Below, piece after piece: positions 24,201 through 34,535 of a stretch of 64,000 nt of DNA; position 1 is the stretch's first letter; the number at the start of each line of letters is the position of its first letter. The position numbers were made by a program, and so were the translations under genes. The notes beneath the pieces were generated by a model. The model made no database searches, was not told the DNA's origin, and saw nothing but the letters and a program-made list of their open reading frames with translations. Source of the stretch: Pycnopodia helianthoides. Its lineage: Eukaryota > Echinodermata > Asteroidea > Forcipulatida > Asteriidae. The DNA lies in the NCBI GenBank assembly GCA_032158295.1, contig CM063256.1, positions 15,694,574 to 15,758,573 of the forward strand, written 5' to 3'.

Positions 24201-27200
24201 CATGTAGTACTGGCAGGCAAGATACTACACATTTTGTGCCATAATTTCCACATAGATTCAAGAGTTACAAAAATATCGGCTGAACAAGTTTTGAAATGTG
24301 CCCTATTCTTCATATCAAAATTGATAAAAGTCAGACAGTGCAATCTACATGAAATGTAGGATTTAATGATTTCTTTCATTGAGCTGTGTACAAATTGTGC
24401 CTGCAAGAAGTCCAGGCTGTGTGGCGCTTTTGTGCCACAGATATGTTATTCTCTCGAAGACAAAATACAGCTCTTTTCACAACCAGCACAACCTATAGAA
24501 AGATTATTTATAATGGTGCAAACCTCGCTAGAGTATGTTCAAACTTTTTAAACCAAAACTTACACAGATATATATGATTTGCAGAAGTGTTGTTCAGAGT
24601 GCATTATACATGTATCACAAAGTCTATGTATTTACATCATTGGAGAGGCATGTCGTGACTGAGCGATCAAGCACACTGGCCTGAAGCTCTGATGTTCTGA
24701 TCAGTAGAGTGTGGGTTCGAGTCCCATTCCCGACACTTGTGTCCTTGAGCAAGACACTTTTAAACTACCATTGCTTCATCCTTTGGTTGCATAATGCACG
24801 TTAAAGAACCCAGTTACACTTATCACTAAGAGAAGGGTGTTTGCCTTGGTGTTTCTGGCAGTGGCTGCAGAGTTCACCGCAGCACCTTGTAAACCCTCAT
24901 AAAGTGCTACATAAATCAGTCTCATAATTCAACAATTTTAAAAATCTTAAAAAGTGTTTCTAATTGTTCCAGTACCTCATAAAGTGTGCATATAAGACTC
25001 CGGTATCATAATGATTATTCCAACACTTGAAGAAAGTTACTTTCCAACTTACTTTCCTGAACATGAATAAAACATCTTTGGATTTTGACACCCATGAACC
25101 ACACATTTACAAACTATAGGGCCTAAAGCTGACAGTTTTGGGTCAATTTCCTACCTTGTTGTTTCATTGACCTGTTGCTCATCACCAATCATTGGAGATA
25201 ATAACCCCAGGAAAAAATGACGCAGGAAGTAACTGAGGAAATTGCTATTTGCCTAAATACACCTGTTGGTGATGACAAAGACAGTTTCATGAAGTTGTTT
25301 TGGGGGTTCTATTTTGCGGGTGTTTTCTTCTTTGGCCTGCAGCAAAAACTGGAAAGTTAAAGTGTTTTTTTTTCAGAACAGAAGGAAAAGCTTGTAAAAA
25401 TTAACTAGCCTGTAGCAAAAACTTGGCAAAAGAACAAACTGTAAACCTTATTGAAAATTAGCTAGCTTGTTGCAAAAAATTAAGGTGCACATATTATACG
25501 TAGATGAACAAAATTGTTGCCAACAAATCTTGAAAAACAGAACAAACCCCCAAATTTTTGTGGCAATTACATTACTGATTTATGTCCTAGACTGTCTCAC
25601 CCGAACAAAGGTTTTGACAAAATCGGGAGACCACTATCATAGCTCAGTTTGTAGAGCGCCAGCTATACAACCCGAGGTCGCAGGTTCAAATTTAGTCATG
25701 TTTTTTCTTTGTTTCTCAAAAAATTGCATCAACATCTTGTGTATGAAATAAACCTTGGGATGCTGATGAGACTGTATGTGAGGCTTTTTCCAAACCTTGG
25801 CTAAGGCTCCGTTTCTGGGCTATGTTTATGTTTGGAACACTGTACAAAATGTACACTGCTGCAAACTTGATGACAGAGCCTAAGGTCTGTGTAAGGTTTG
25901 TGAAAAGACCCTGATCACATGCCTAAATAACCCCCATAGGAATCACAGCAATCACTGTGGGTAGTGCTCATTGTCAACCTCCAAAATAGCGTAAAAAGAA
26001 CTGACCTTGATCAGTGAAATAATTTCAAGCCCCTTTCAACTGATGATGTTAAAGCCTGAAGTTTCATGCAATGTGAAGTCGAGTTAGCTGTGCATCATTG
26101 CTCCAAATAGTGAATTGGGATTGTTAAAGGTGTTGTGTAGGATTGGAAAGGACAAAAAAACATCCTTGTTAGTCTGAAAGCTCATTGGTTATGAAGTTCA
26201 TACTAGAACAATATTTTTTCTGTGAAATATTTTTCCATGAAATGAAGTCATATTCAAGAAAACTGTATCTGAAAACTTAAGAAAACACAACAGCTTATTT
26301 CGGTTGTTACAACCAAAATTAAGGACAATGTGTTAACATGCTGAAAATTGTGCATGTTTTTTTGCTATTTTTTCCTGGATTAAGCCCAGATTTTCACAGG
26401 TTTGCGACTATTTAGTCAGCTCTACCAATCCTGTCTAGTACCTTTAAGGGTAAGGGTTGTACTGTTTTGTCAGCTCTACCAATCCTGTCTAATACTTTTC
26501 AGGGTTGTACTATTTTTTAGTAAACAGCTCAAGAGACCCTGTTATTAATGTCCAAGTTTTGCCGGGACAGTGTGAAAGATTGAAACCTAGCCATTTCTGA
26601 ATTCTGGAAAAGTGACATCTGGTATTTGTTTTGCAAGAAGTAAAACCCAAGAAATACTCAATAACTTCTTTCCAGAAGGTGCACAAGGTTCACTGACCAT
26701 TGAGACATTAACCTTTGTGTACCACCCAATTTACCAAGTACTTGTGAGAATTAGTCAGCATCGTGTACTTAATCTGAAGTTAATTTGGTTGGCAGTGGGA
26801 AATCGTCTCTTGATTTGCACCGGAGTGGATCGCTCACCACAAACTCTCTGCCATTGGGAAATAAAGGAGGACCATACACAGCCAATACACCTTCTGCATA
26901 TGAGGTCATTTGAGTATGGCGCCCTCGTGTGGAGGTCCAAAGGCCATTGCTTATTGGCCCATCCTGTGGGCTGCGCATTTGTTTGTTTTGTCATTGTTTC
27001 ACCTCCAAGATGAAGGCAGGATGACATCAATGCATGCGGTCCATTTGGGACATCCATTGAACCAACAAAGATGCAGTTAACTTGTCAAACTAAGGCTTTG
27101 CGCTAAATAAACTCCATATATATCTGGGGTTGGTCTCATAAAGGCACCAAGGACAAACACTTCCATCAGCAAAAACTTATTGTTTGTTTTGGTTTTTTTT

Positions 27201-29822
27201 CAATTTAGAAAAAAAATAACGACTTTGATTTTGTTAGAAAAACTTTGTCATAGTTTATACGGATATCAGGTAATAAACCACAAGGGAAACTGACTGGGTA
27301 AATTTTTAATAATTTGGGGCTGAACAGATCCTGCTCTAGTCAATATTTCTTCGTTCAACCCCAAATTACAACTTATACGGTTCAGCTGAATCTATTAGTA
27401 TGGAAGCATGTACTCGTGTGTAAGGTTTAAGGGAGACCAAGTGGATTACAGGAAAGCTTTGTTATAAGATTATGCACAAAATTAAGGTAGAGAAAAGCAA
27501 TTGGGAGCTGTCCAGAGTGCCTCTGAATATTTTGGAGCAGGGATCCATGAATGTCAGTATCTTTGAATACTTTGCTTTGAGAAAGTGTTTTGACAAAATT
27601 TCATAACCACAGATAAAACTTTTCACATATCGGAGGGGGTAAACCAAGATAAAACCGTACTTGATTTAGTAAGGTTATTTAGGCAGTGGATACTTTGGGT
27701 AATTACTCAAGAAATACATTACCATAACTTGGTAAGGAGCACCTGAGAGCTGCTGATAGTATAAAACATTGTGAGAAACGACTCTCTCTGAAGTAATGTA
27801 GTTTTTGAGAAAGAGGTAATTTCTCACTCAGGCATTTGAAAGCAAACAATTCTATGCAACAAGGGTGTTTTGCTCTCGTTATTTTCTTGCAACTTTGATG
27901 ACCAATTGAGCCCAAATTTTCACAGGTGTATAATTTAATGTCCATGATGTTCGTTGGGATACACCAAGTGAGGATACTAGTCCTTGACAATTACCAAAAG
28001 GGTATCCTGCTTAAGTGACATAATCTCGGCTCTTTAGTTACTCAAAATAAAAAGGACTTTATTTCCCTTTTTAATTTTTGTTTATTCATGCTTTTCTCAG
28101 GTTCTGGAAGAGTCGGATTTGGATGATGATGATGCATTGTCATTTGCTGAATTTGAACATGTGATTTCCAAATCACCTGACTTCTTGAAGTAAGTTTTTA
28201 CTATTTTATATCTGCCCCCTGAAAAAAAAAGTATGGTGTCTTAGCATGAACATTCATCTGTGTTGGTAGTTTGATACAAGTTAATGTCAAACTTTGGATC
28301 ACAACAATTGGAAATTTGTTTGTACCTGTAATTTTGACCAGTCTGCTTTACAGCAGGATGACCTGGATGTAGTCTTTGTGACCTTGCGGAGTGCAGAAAC
28401 ATGATCCAAACCTTGCTTCATTAACTCCAGGGAGTCAGCTTACATCAGAGCCTACAAACCTTCCCTGATCCGGGGTGGGGGGGGGGGGTTGGTACAAACT
28501 CCCAGCAGTCTATGAGGCGGTGTTTGGATCATGTGTCCGCAAGGTCACGGAGTCCATCCGGGTCATCCTGCTGATGAAGACTGGAGTTTCGGAAAACATT
28601 TCCTAGTGTTGTGATCAAAAGTTTTAACATTAAATTGTAATATTAATTGGTTTTGCCCTTTCACCGGTGTTTGTAAAGCACTGTATACTCAGTACTTTCC
28701 GAGTTCTGTGAGAAAAAAAAATCCACAGGCATATTACTCGGGTGGGATTCGAACCCACGACCTTTGTCGTTCTAGAGCAGATGTCTTACCAACTAGAGCA
28801 TCGAGATTGCCCGGTAGCTAGATGCAGTTCGATTCCTACATGTATGTTTTAGCAGTGGGTACCAGAACAATTTAATAGATGACAAATTATTTTCATTTGT
28901 GGATTTTTTTCACAGAACTCAGGAAAGTACTGAGTATTCAGTGCTTTACATACATCGGTGTAAGGGTAAAAAAACCAAAAAACATTCTTTATCCCCGATG
29001 CAAATTTATCATCTATCTGTCATTTTCTTCAAATATGAATGAATCTCTATCACTTTGGATTCTGTTCCGAGGGACCTCTTGAAACATGGCACAATTTGAT
29101 AATTAGAACGAAAGCAATTAGTCTGCAATAAGGAAGCAATAATTGTGCCTTTGGTGATATCTTATTTTAATTTGTGGTGAACCACAGAGAAAATTGCAGT
29201 TAAAACTGAACTATTTTTCAAACTGTTGTTTCGGAAACTGACTTTACTATTTAAACAAAAAACATTTTAACACCAAAGTAAAGCTCACTTTTTCCTTATT
29301 ACAAAGCTGTCAATGTGCTTTCAATCTTGAGTTATAATTCCTAAACACAAACCTCACTTTGTGAAAACCCAAAAACTAGAAGTGCACTCAGAGCGATGTG
29401 TGCAAAGCTTGCATACATCACTTCATAAAAACGCTAAACTAATAACGGTAACAGAAACATCACTTCACTTTGTGGAAAACACAGAAGTTATACCCAGCAT
29501 GTTTGGCACTGTGCCAGTGCTATGTGTTTCAATAGATAACAGTGGCATACCATGATGTCACTTCATGGAAATGCAAAATGGTAAATCTAGTGATACATCA
29601 GTCATGCTAATTAGTGTGATTACAAAACTGAAACTGAAACTGTAAATTGTTAAACAGTATTAAATTTATCAATAATTTGTACAATAACCGAATGCCAAAT
29701 TAAGTGATTTTTTACCCATACATCAGTTTGTGGAGCAACCGACGACTGTATCTGACAAGTTTATATTTAAGTTGTGTGTTATTTGTGTTTCAATCTACAG
29801 TTCTTTCAAGATCCGGTTGTGA
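15220..29822 (+). CDS. Calcium- and integrin-binding (CIB) family EF-hand protein, with apparent frameshift
   Basis: Seven coding exons: 15220-15270, 17028-17062, 18356-18456, 19901-20048, 21739-21848, 28101-28189 and 29801-29822, all with GT/AG borders. The protein is about 184 aa once one base in exon 3 is disregarded (human CIB1 is 191, CIB2 187). It opens MGGSHS, an N-myristoylation site as in CIB1, then TFFSKKEIL and VHKRF. It carries a degenerate first pair of EF-hands, [33 protein letters not shown], and ends SPDFLNSFKIRL, between the tails of CIB1 (SSFKIVL) and CIB2 (STFHIRI). Family members bind Ca2+/Mg2+ and dock on integrin tails, kinases or, for CIB2/3, TMC channels. Exon 3 is 101 bp where 3n+1 is needed, so the frame breaks near 18401-18420. 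Every other exon joins perfectly, so a sequence error is more likely than a pseudogene. CIB1-like versus CIB2-like cannot be settled. Confidence 0.88.
17028..17062 (+). CDS. CIB coding exon 2
   Basis: A 35-bp micro-exon encoding [11 protein letters not shown] plus two bases of the next codon. The acceptor is TTTCTAG and the donor is GTAAGT. It matches the TFLTKQEIL/TFFTRKDIL block of CIB proteins. Confidence 0.88.
17223..17502. mobile_element. MITE with TAGTCTTGGT terminal inverted repeats
   Basis: The left end TAGTCTTGGTGCAAGAC is mirrored at the right end by GTCTTGCCTTAAGACCAAGACTA, with a 6-base insertion in one arm. Flanking 9-mers match poorly (GAGAATACC, GCGTAGTAC), so the target duplication has decayed or is absent. 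It shares its ends with the elements at 46493 and 61876. It lies in CIB intron 2. Confidence 0.65.
17689..18062 (+). mobile_element. Family A MITE, copy 1 (TTAA-flanked)
   Basis: TTAA, then AGGAACATTACAGAATTGG, and at the other end CCAATTCTGTAATGTGCCT, then TTAA: about 20-bp inverted ends with TTAA borders. Other copies are at 45472, 49521 and 55200. It has no coding capacity. Confidence 0.8.
18356..18456 (+). CDS. CIB coding exon 3, contains a one-base frame break
   Basis: The 5' half reads [16 protein letters not shown] in the frame set by exon 2. The 3' half reads [13 protein letters not shown] in the frame required by exon 4. These frames differ by one base, and the exon is 101 bp, one too many (or two too few). 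The switch lies at about 18401-18420. Confidence 0.85.
19597..19852 (+). repeat. 260-bp direct repeat, copy 1, before CIB exon 4
   Basis: Highly similar to 20848-21127 (shared blocks include CATTGCGTAAGCTTTTTGTA and GTAGACCACCGGGCTAGTAA). Short repeats flank it: 19559-19597 resembles 19853-19893, the acceptor tract of exon 4. Confidence 0.8.
19901..20048 (+). CDS. CIB coding exon 4
   Basis: Encodes [13 protein letters not shown] through EYAFQIY, covering the second degenerate EF-hand ([15 protein letters not shown]). Phase 0 at the start, phase 1 at the end. It is flanked by two copies of a 260-bp repeat. Confidence 0.92.
20186..20484. mobile_element. piggyBac-like MITE (TTAA, CACGTTGACTGCCG ends)
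   Basis: Perfect inverted ends: TTAACACGTTGACTGCCG at 20186-20203 and its reverse complement at 20467-20484. The TTAA border plus a CAC/CCC-TTGACTGC-type end is the usual form of piggyBac-derived non-autonomous elements. Two CTACGAGTATA-TCGTAG mini-palindromes lie inside near the left end. Confidence 0.75.
20848..21127 (+). repeat. 260-bp direct repeat, copy 2, after CIB exon 4
   Basis: Second copy, about 1.25 kb downstream of the first, with roughly 20 extra bases in the middle. Its upstream border overlaps a GCTTAAGCA-type hairpin element (about 20725-20930, right end AAGCAGCTCTATGAAATTGG). Confidence 0.8.
21739..21848 (+). CDS. CIB coding exon 5 (EF-III)
   Basis: Completes a codon to Asp and reads [15 protein letters not shown]-hand III, then [20 protein letters not shown]. 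Loop position 12 is Asp, not Glu. CIB1 has the same change, which favours Mg2+. Confidence 0.92.
22649..23185 (+). repeat. 32-bp minisatellite array
   Basis: About 17 units of a 32-bp repeat containing GCGCTGGTTAGCATGGAG and GGGCCCAATGAAA. Units alternate irregularly between CCGCGC and CTGCGC; a few have single-base deletions or AGC-to-CCT changes. There is no spacer sequence between units. It lies in CIB intron 5. Confidence 0.95.
24648..24928 (+). mobile_element. tRNA-derived SINE, class II (Ser/Leu-like) head, copy 1
   Basis: The head GTCGTGACTGAGCGATCAAG and box B GGGTTCGAGTCCC precede a body with TTGTGTCCTTGAGCAAGACA. The same body motif lies at 32983-33310 and, inverted, at 46375-46738. 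That central motif recalls the conserved cores of V-type and Deu-type SINEs of deuterostomes; family assignment is from memory and needs a library search. Confidence 0.75.
25601..25720 (+). mobile_element. tRNA-derived SINE copy (family S), decayed
   Basis: Leader TTTTGACAAAATCGGGAGACC, box A TAGCTCAGTTTG, box B AGGTTCAAATT. Part of the anticodon arm is missing relative to the copy at 4684. A tail-only fragment of the same family is seen near 27320-27365. Confidence 0.65.
26124..26447 (+). mobile_element. Family D MITE (TTAA-flanked)
   Basis: Ends TTAAAGGTGTTGTGTAGGAT and, inverted, ATCCTGTCTAGTACCTTTAA. The last 45 bp are repeated once more at about 26460-26505. A partial inverted relative lies near 45190-45357 (TTCATACTC, TTTCACAGAAAA, CTTTCAGATT blocks). 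Confidence 0.6.
27677..28014 (+). mobile_element. Family B MITE copy (CIB intron 5)
   Basis: Starts AGGCAGTGGATACTTTGGG and ends ACCAAAAGGGTATCCTGCTTAA. The body has CATTGTGAGAAACGACTC and TTTTCTTGCAACTTTGATGA, shared with copies at 40461, 43913 and 54798. It ends less than 90 bp before exon 6. Confidence 0.75.
28101..28189 (+). CDS. CIB coding exon 6 (EF-IV)
   Basis: Encodes [18 protein letters not shown], a canonical EF-hand IV with Glu at loop position 12, then [11 protein letters not shown]. Ends in phase 2 at GTAAGT. Confidence 0.92.
28281..28633. mobile_element. TTAA-flanked fold-back element
   Basis: Outer ends TTAATGTCAAACTTTGGATC and the inverse of TTAATGTTAAAACTTTTGAT. Inner arms repeat CAGGATGACC...GTGACCTTGCGGA...CATGATCCAAAC in inverted order around a G-run near 28470. 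It lies in CIB intron 6. Confidence 0.65.
28648..28977. mobile_element. Fold-back element enclosing a tRNA-like sequence
   Basis: Inverted arms of about 75 bp (shared blocks GTAAAGCACTG, ACTCAGTACTTTCC, GAGTTCTGTGA) enclose about 180 bp. Within these, on the minus strand, is a tRNA-like sequence with box A-like TGCTCTAGTTGGTA and a perfect T arm GTGGG-TTCGAAT-CCCAC at 28741-28757. It abuts the previous element. Confidence 0.6.
29801..29822 (+). CDS. CIB coding exon 7 (C-terminus)
   Basis: Only 22 coding bases: they complete Asn, then encode SFKIRL and TGA. The hydrophobic C-terminal tail is a hallmark of the family. AATAAA at 30092-30097 or 30481-30486 could end the transcript. Confidence 0.85.
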
Positions 29823-30728
29823 TTGTCATCAATTTTTGGATTCCAAGGCATCTTGGAATATCGCAGAAATCAAGATGAGACTTACTGTTTGAGCGGGGGC
29901 GATTTCAAATAATTAGGCCATTTACAAGTGTTTGTTATGATGCATTATACTTTTATCATACTGCCACCATTTTGGTCATGTTCCCTGTATCCCATAACAC
30001 TAATGTGAATGCTAAGATCCATTGTTCAAAAAGGAACCCAAACTATTTATCTTTCCAGCCTTGGTTTGGTTACACTGATTCGTATGGGAGAAATAAATCA
30101 AGATGGCCGCACCATGATAAAGGTCTATGATTGTCTGGCTGTTATGGTTTCTAAATGGTTATTCAACAATTTGGATGTTCCTGAGAAACCATTAAAATTA
30201 CTTTTTAAGTTGGATATATATTTCACAGAATTTTTAAATAATATATATTTTAAAGATTTTTCCATGACAGTTTTTAAGAATTTTGATTTGTTTTATTGCG
30301 CGATAGAGTGTTTCTGCATGATAATAATACTTTTAAACTTTCCATGGTAACAACAAAATAATTGATGATCTTTGTATATATTTGTAATTTTCCACAGTGC
30401 CTATAAATATATCTTTGCATTAAAATAGTAAAAACAATTGTTATTGATCGCCAAGGCCACAAATGTGTAAATGATACCAAAATAAAAACATAATTCTAAA
30501 AGAGAAAATGATTATAGTCAACATTTAACCAGAGTGCTCATTCCCGAAACATAAAAAGAAGTTGTACATTTTGGGTCAAAGCCATAGAAATAGAATTTAG
30601 AGAACACTGTATTTAGTTATCAGTGGTATCTCATTGAGGCAATTCCTGCACGCTGCCATTTTAGCTGTTCTAGCTTTCCCATTGGTTGATCTGGTTAATT
30701 TTACCATACCGGCATGTCACATGGTAAT

Positions 30729-31000
30729 GATACTCTATGTCCACAGCTGACATAGAGGACCTGTACAGCAGACACAGATGACAATTGAGCTCAGCATTCT
30801 CTGTGTTCTGTTTCTATATTGATACTCTATGTCCACAGCTGACATAGAGGGCCTGACAGCAGACACAGACGACAATTGAGCTCGCATTCTCTGTGTTCTG
30901 TTTCTATATTGATACTCTATGTCCACAGCTGACATAGAGGGCCTGTACAGCAGACACAGACGACAATTGAGCTCCGCATTCTCTGTGTTCTATTTCGACA
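30729..31000 (+). repeat. Three-copy tandem repeat of about 91 bp
   Basis: Copies start at 30729, 30821 and 30911 with GATACTCTATGTCCACAGCT. Each contains TGACATAGAGG, an inverted partner of the start, so every unit can form a small hairpin. Confidence 0.9.
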
Positions 31001-31759
31001 GTTGCTACCCACAAATACTCCAAGACCTATCCATTGTTATTGGGTTTATTTTTTTTAAAGTTCATTCTTAAAATGGTTGCTATTTTCACAAGCAATTTGT
31101 TTTTTAGTTTAATTTTTGTTCTGGTGATCACTTCAAAAATCTTCTTTACACTTTGAGAATACATGTAGTAACAATGTACTTAAAGAAATTGTTCCCTTTT
31201 CAAGTATGATTTCACCGTAGCCACAGACCTGTTTGAGGACATTTTTTTATGTGAGTGCTTTATGATTTGTTGAATTTATCTTCCTTTAGTCCACTTTAAA
31301 ACAAATTGTTCATTTGACTTTTGTTTTTTTTGGTTTAACAGGGCTCGAATTTTACACTGGACCGCAGGCATGAAGTGTTGGTTCAGAAACACATGACCGG
31401 ACAAGTCCAGTGTCTTGTGTTTTTGAATTGAATAACAATACATCATTGTGTACCATGCATTTCTATTGAGTAATGAAGTATAGTTAAATGCCGATAAAGA
31501 CAAATGAGATAAATTATTTCTTACATGTCTTAGTGCTTGTTCAAATAAAAACAGTTTTATGCATGTTAAACTATTATCATGTTGATTCTGGTCTTGTAAA
31601 CAAATTCTGGTCCAGTACACATTTTGGGCTACAAGCCCTGCAGTCTTGTGGATTTTCCCCAAAATTCAAGCCCTGTTAAAGATTTTACACTTGTTTAAAG
31701 TTGTAAATAGGAGAAAATAAAATGCACCGTGTTCAAGACTCGTTTGCCTACATTTGTAT

Positions 31760-32560
31760 TAATTGTTTAACTCTCCCACTATCTGACCATTGGATGATAA
31801 ATGGGTTTGAATGATGAGTAAACTACGTCTGCCTGCAATATGATATGTAGTGAATGCATCTACAGTCCACCAGTGACACTCCTACTGTCTGACCATTAGA
31901 TCATGTATCATCCATGTGGGTTTGAATTATAGATGAACTATGTCTGCCTGCAATATATCATGTGGTAAATGCATCTACACCTGTACATAGTCCACAGTTA
32001 ACCCTCCCTCCTACTGTCTGACCATTCAATATCATCCACTGTGGTTTTGAGTAATAAACTTTGTCAGCCTGCAATGTACTGAATGTCTGCCTGCAATATA
32101 TCATGCGGTAAATGCATCTACACCTGTACATAGTCCACAGTTAACCCTCCCTCCTACTGTCTGACCATTCAATATCATTCACTGTGGTTTTGAGTAATAA
32201 ACTTTTGTCAGCCTGCAATGTGCTGAATGCATCTACAGTCCACAGTTAACCCTCTTACTGTCTGACCATTCAATATCATCCACTGTGGTTTTGGGTAATA
32301 AACTCAGTCAGCCTGCAATGTACTGAATGCATCTACAGTCCACAGTTAACCCTCTTACTGTCTGACCATTCAATATCATCCACTGTGGTTTTGAGTAATA
32401 AACTCAGTCAGCCTGCAATGTACTGAATGCATCTACAGTCCACAGTTAACCCTCTTACTGTCTGACCATTCAATATCATCCACTGTGGTTTTGAGTAATA
32501 AACTCAGTCAGCCTGCAATGTGATTATCATGTCCATGTAGTATCATAGTGAGTGCATCTA
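31760..32560 (+). repeat. 100-bp tandem array
   Basis: The three downstream copies start at 32261, 32361 and 32461 with exactly 100-bp spacing and almost no differences (TCTGACCATTCAATATCATC, then AATAAACTCAGTCAGCCTGC). Copies further upstream (about 31780, 31880, 32017, 32159) are progressively more diverged and vary in length. Confidence 0.9.
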
Positions 32561-32982
32561 CACACACGTTTGTCGATTCTGAATTGAGAATTTTGTTGTT
32601 CTCCAATTGTTGAACTTCTATGTCCCCCATTGGTTTTGTACATGAAAGTGAAGGGAGAACGCCCTCGCTCTGTCGCAACACCCAAATCCCTTATATGTTT
32701 ATATCCTTGGTTTCAAAGGATAGACACCCCCATGCACACAAATAGTTTTATACTACAGAGTTATATAATAGAACTAGAGAGCACTATAACTGCACTGTCC
32801 CACTACGGGCACAAATCCCTAATGGGTAAATTACACAAAATGTTGGCTGTGTGAACTGGTGCGTGACCTGTGTTTTAGGATGGAACAGCACCATTTTCTC
32901 AATAGTCAAAAATGATTCTTATTGGGCCGTGTTACAGTGGTTTTCTACGCCCTCTTCACGGATAAGATTATATTATGAACAA

Positions 32983-33310
32983 GACGTGTCATGGCCGAGT
33001 GGTCTAGTTCACTGGACCAAAGCTCTGGTGGTGACAGCAGCAGAGTGTGGGTTTGAATCCCAGTCAAGACACTTGTGCCCTTGAGCAAAGCACTTTACCA
33101 TAATTGCTTCGTACCAGCCAGGCTCCTAGTGGATGATACTCATGCCGACATCCTTACTGACTGTGAAGGGTGTAACCCTGTTTCAGCCCCAGGAGTAGGT
33201 GGCAACGTGCCCCTGGTGACACTTAATTTGGGTTGACGGCCCAAATCAGTAAAGTGTAGCCTTTACCTTGAAGTGGTCGTCTGGCCTTGAGAGTAAGGCG
33301 ATATCTCATT
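32983..33310 (+). mobile_element. tRNA-derived SINE, class II head, copy 2
   Basis: The head has TCATGGCCGAGTGGTCTAG (box A) and GGGTTTGAATCCC (box B), then ACTTGTGCCCTTGAGCAAAG and a roughly 230-bp body. It is the best preserved copy of this SINE in the window. Confidence 0.8.
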
Positions 33311-33496
33311 AAAAAATATTTAAGAAACTAGACATCATTGCATTTGTGCACAAATGCCGAGCTGTTCCGCCAAAAACATTTTCAAATTACTCAAGTGAAT
33401 ATGAAAGTCTTTTTGTATTCAAAGCAGTTATGACGTATCAAGCCTGTTTAAAAAAGAATTTAGATTATACAGTGTTCAATAAGCAACTTATGACTT

Positions 33497-34250
33497 AAAG
33501 GTGCAAAAAATTAAAAAAAATCATAAACAATCATGTGATGACGTCATCATGACGTCATTACAAAATATACAAGAACTTGCCAATATCTAACAACCTGCCA
33601 AGTTTCAACATAATCGCACAAATATTTCAGGAGATACACGACTTCATAAAAGGCACCTTTAATGCTGCGTCACGTGGACCCCGATGACGTCATTGATCTG
33701 AAACTCCACACATTGATGCCTTCATGACGGTAAACGTATGTGTAAATTTTGAAGTGATTACACAAAACTTCTCCACACACATCTTCAAAAAGTCCATTTT
33801 GAATAGTTTTCAACCTGCCGCTAGAGGGCGCTGGTGTGTGTCGTGACGTCGTTTTTTTTTTTTTAAATGCACACCTTTGCCCGACACTAACATTGTTGAA
33901 AGCATTTGCATAGCATTTAGCACTTTTGAATTACAAGGCACTTCCGGTTTCGACCGGAAAGAGAGGTCATGTGAGGTCACGCACGCTGAATAAAATGAAG
34001 ACCTAATTTATCCCTATACAATTCTGCAAACAGAAACCTACCGTCTCTTGTGGCTGATTTGATACGGATTTTCAATTATTTAAAATAGAAACCTTAAAGA
34101 TGATGTCACGTGACAAGTGATGACATCATCACGACATCATTGTTTGCGGGGGCCTTATTGCACCAATGCCTTTCATCACTGAAATTTTCATAGCAATTGC
34201 TCTTTAGGAACTGTGCAAAAGGCCGCTCAGAACAATCGTTCGTTATATGA
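33497..34250. repeat. CRE-palindrome-rich repeat-like segment
   Basis: Contains perfect TGACGTCA at 33539, 33550 and 33685 and variants (GTGACGTCG, GATGACATCATCACGACATC), plus two inverted CTTCCGG blocks (near 33942 and 34256). It reads like one old repetitive element of unknown family. No open frame of note. Confidence 0.4.
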
Positions 34251-34300
34251 ATGACTTCCGGTCATGAAAGTCTGAAAAATACAAATTAAAAAAAAAAATT

Positions 34301-34535
34301 TGTATTAGAAAACGGGGTGTTCTGAAGCTATTAGTTGAATCTCAGCTTGATTGAAGACAAAAATATTTAAAAATTGCCCTGAGACTCATTCAGTGCACAG
34401 AATGCTCTGAGATTCATTTTGTATGAGTAAACTGGGTGTTCTGAAGCCATTAGTTGAATCTCAGCTTGATTGGAGACCAAAAAATTAAAATTGCCCGAGA
34501 CTCCTTCAGTATACAGAATGCTCTGAGACTCATTT
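34301..34535 (+). repeat. Two-copy tandem duplication (about 117 bp)
   Basis: 34301-34419 and 34420-34535 share GGTGTTCTGAAGC, TTAGTTGAATCTCAGCTTGA and ACAGAATGCTCTGAGA, with about 90 percent agreement by eye. Confidence 0.85.

Noticed and set aside
26612..27013. 133-codon plus-strand frame in CIB intron 5
   Set aside because: No family resemblance, and a minus-strand frame of similar length overlaps it; compatible with chance.
28736..28815. Possible minus-strand tRNA gene
   Set aside because: The T arm is perfect but the acceptor and anticodon stems do not pair convincingly, and it lies inside inverted arms of a mobile element.
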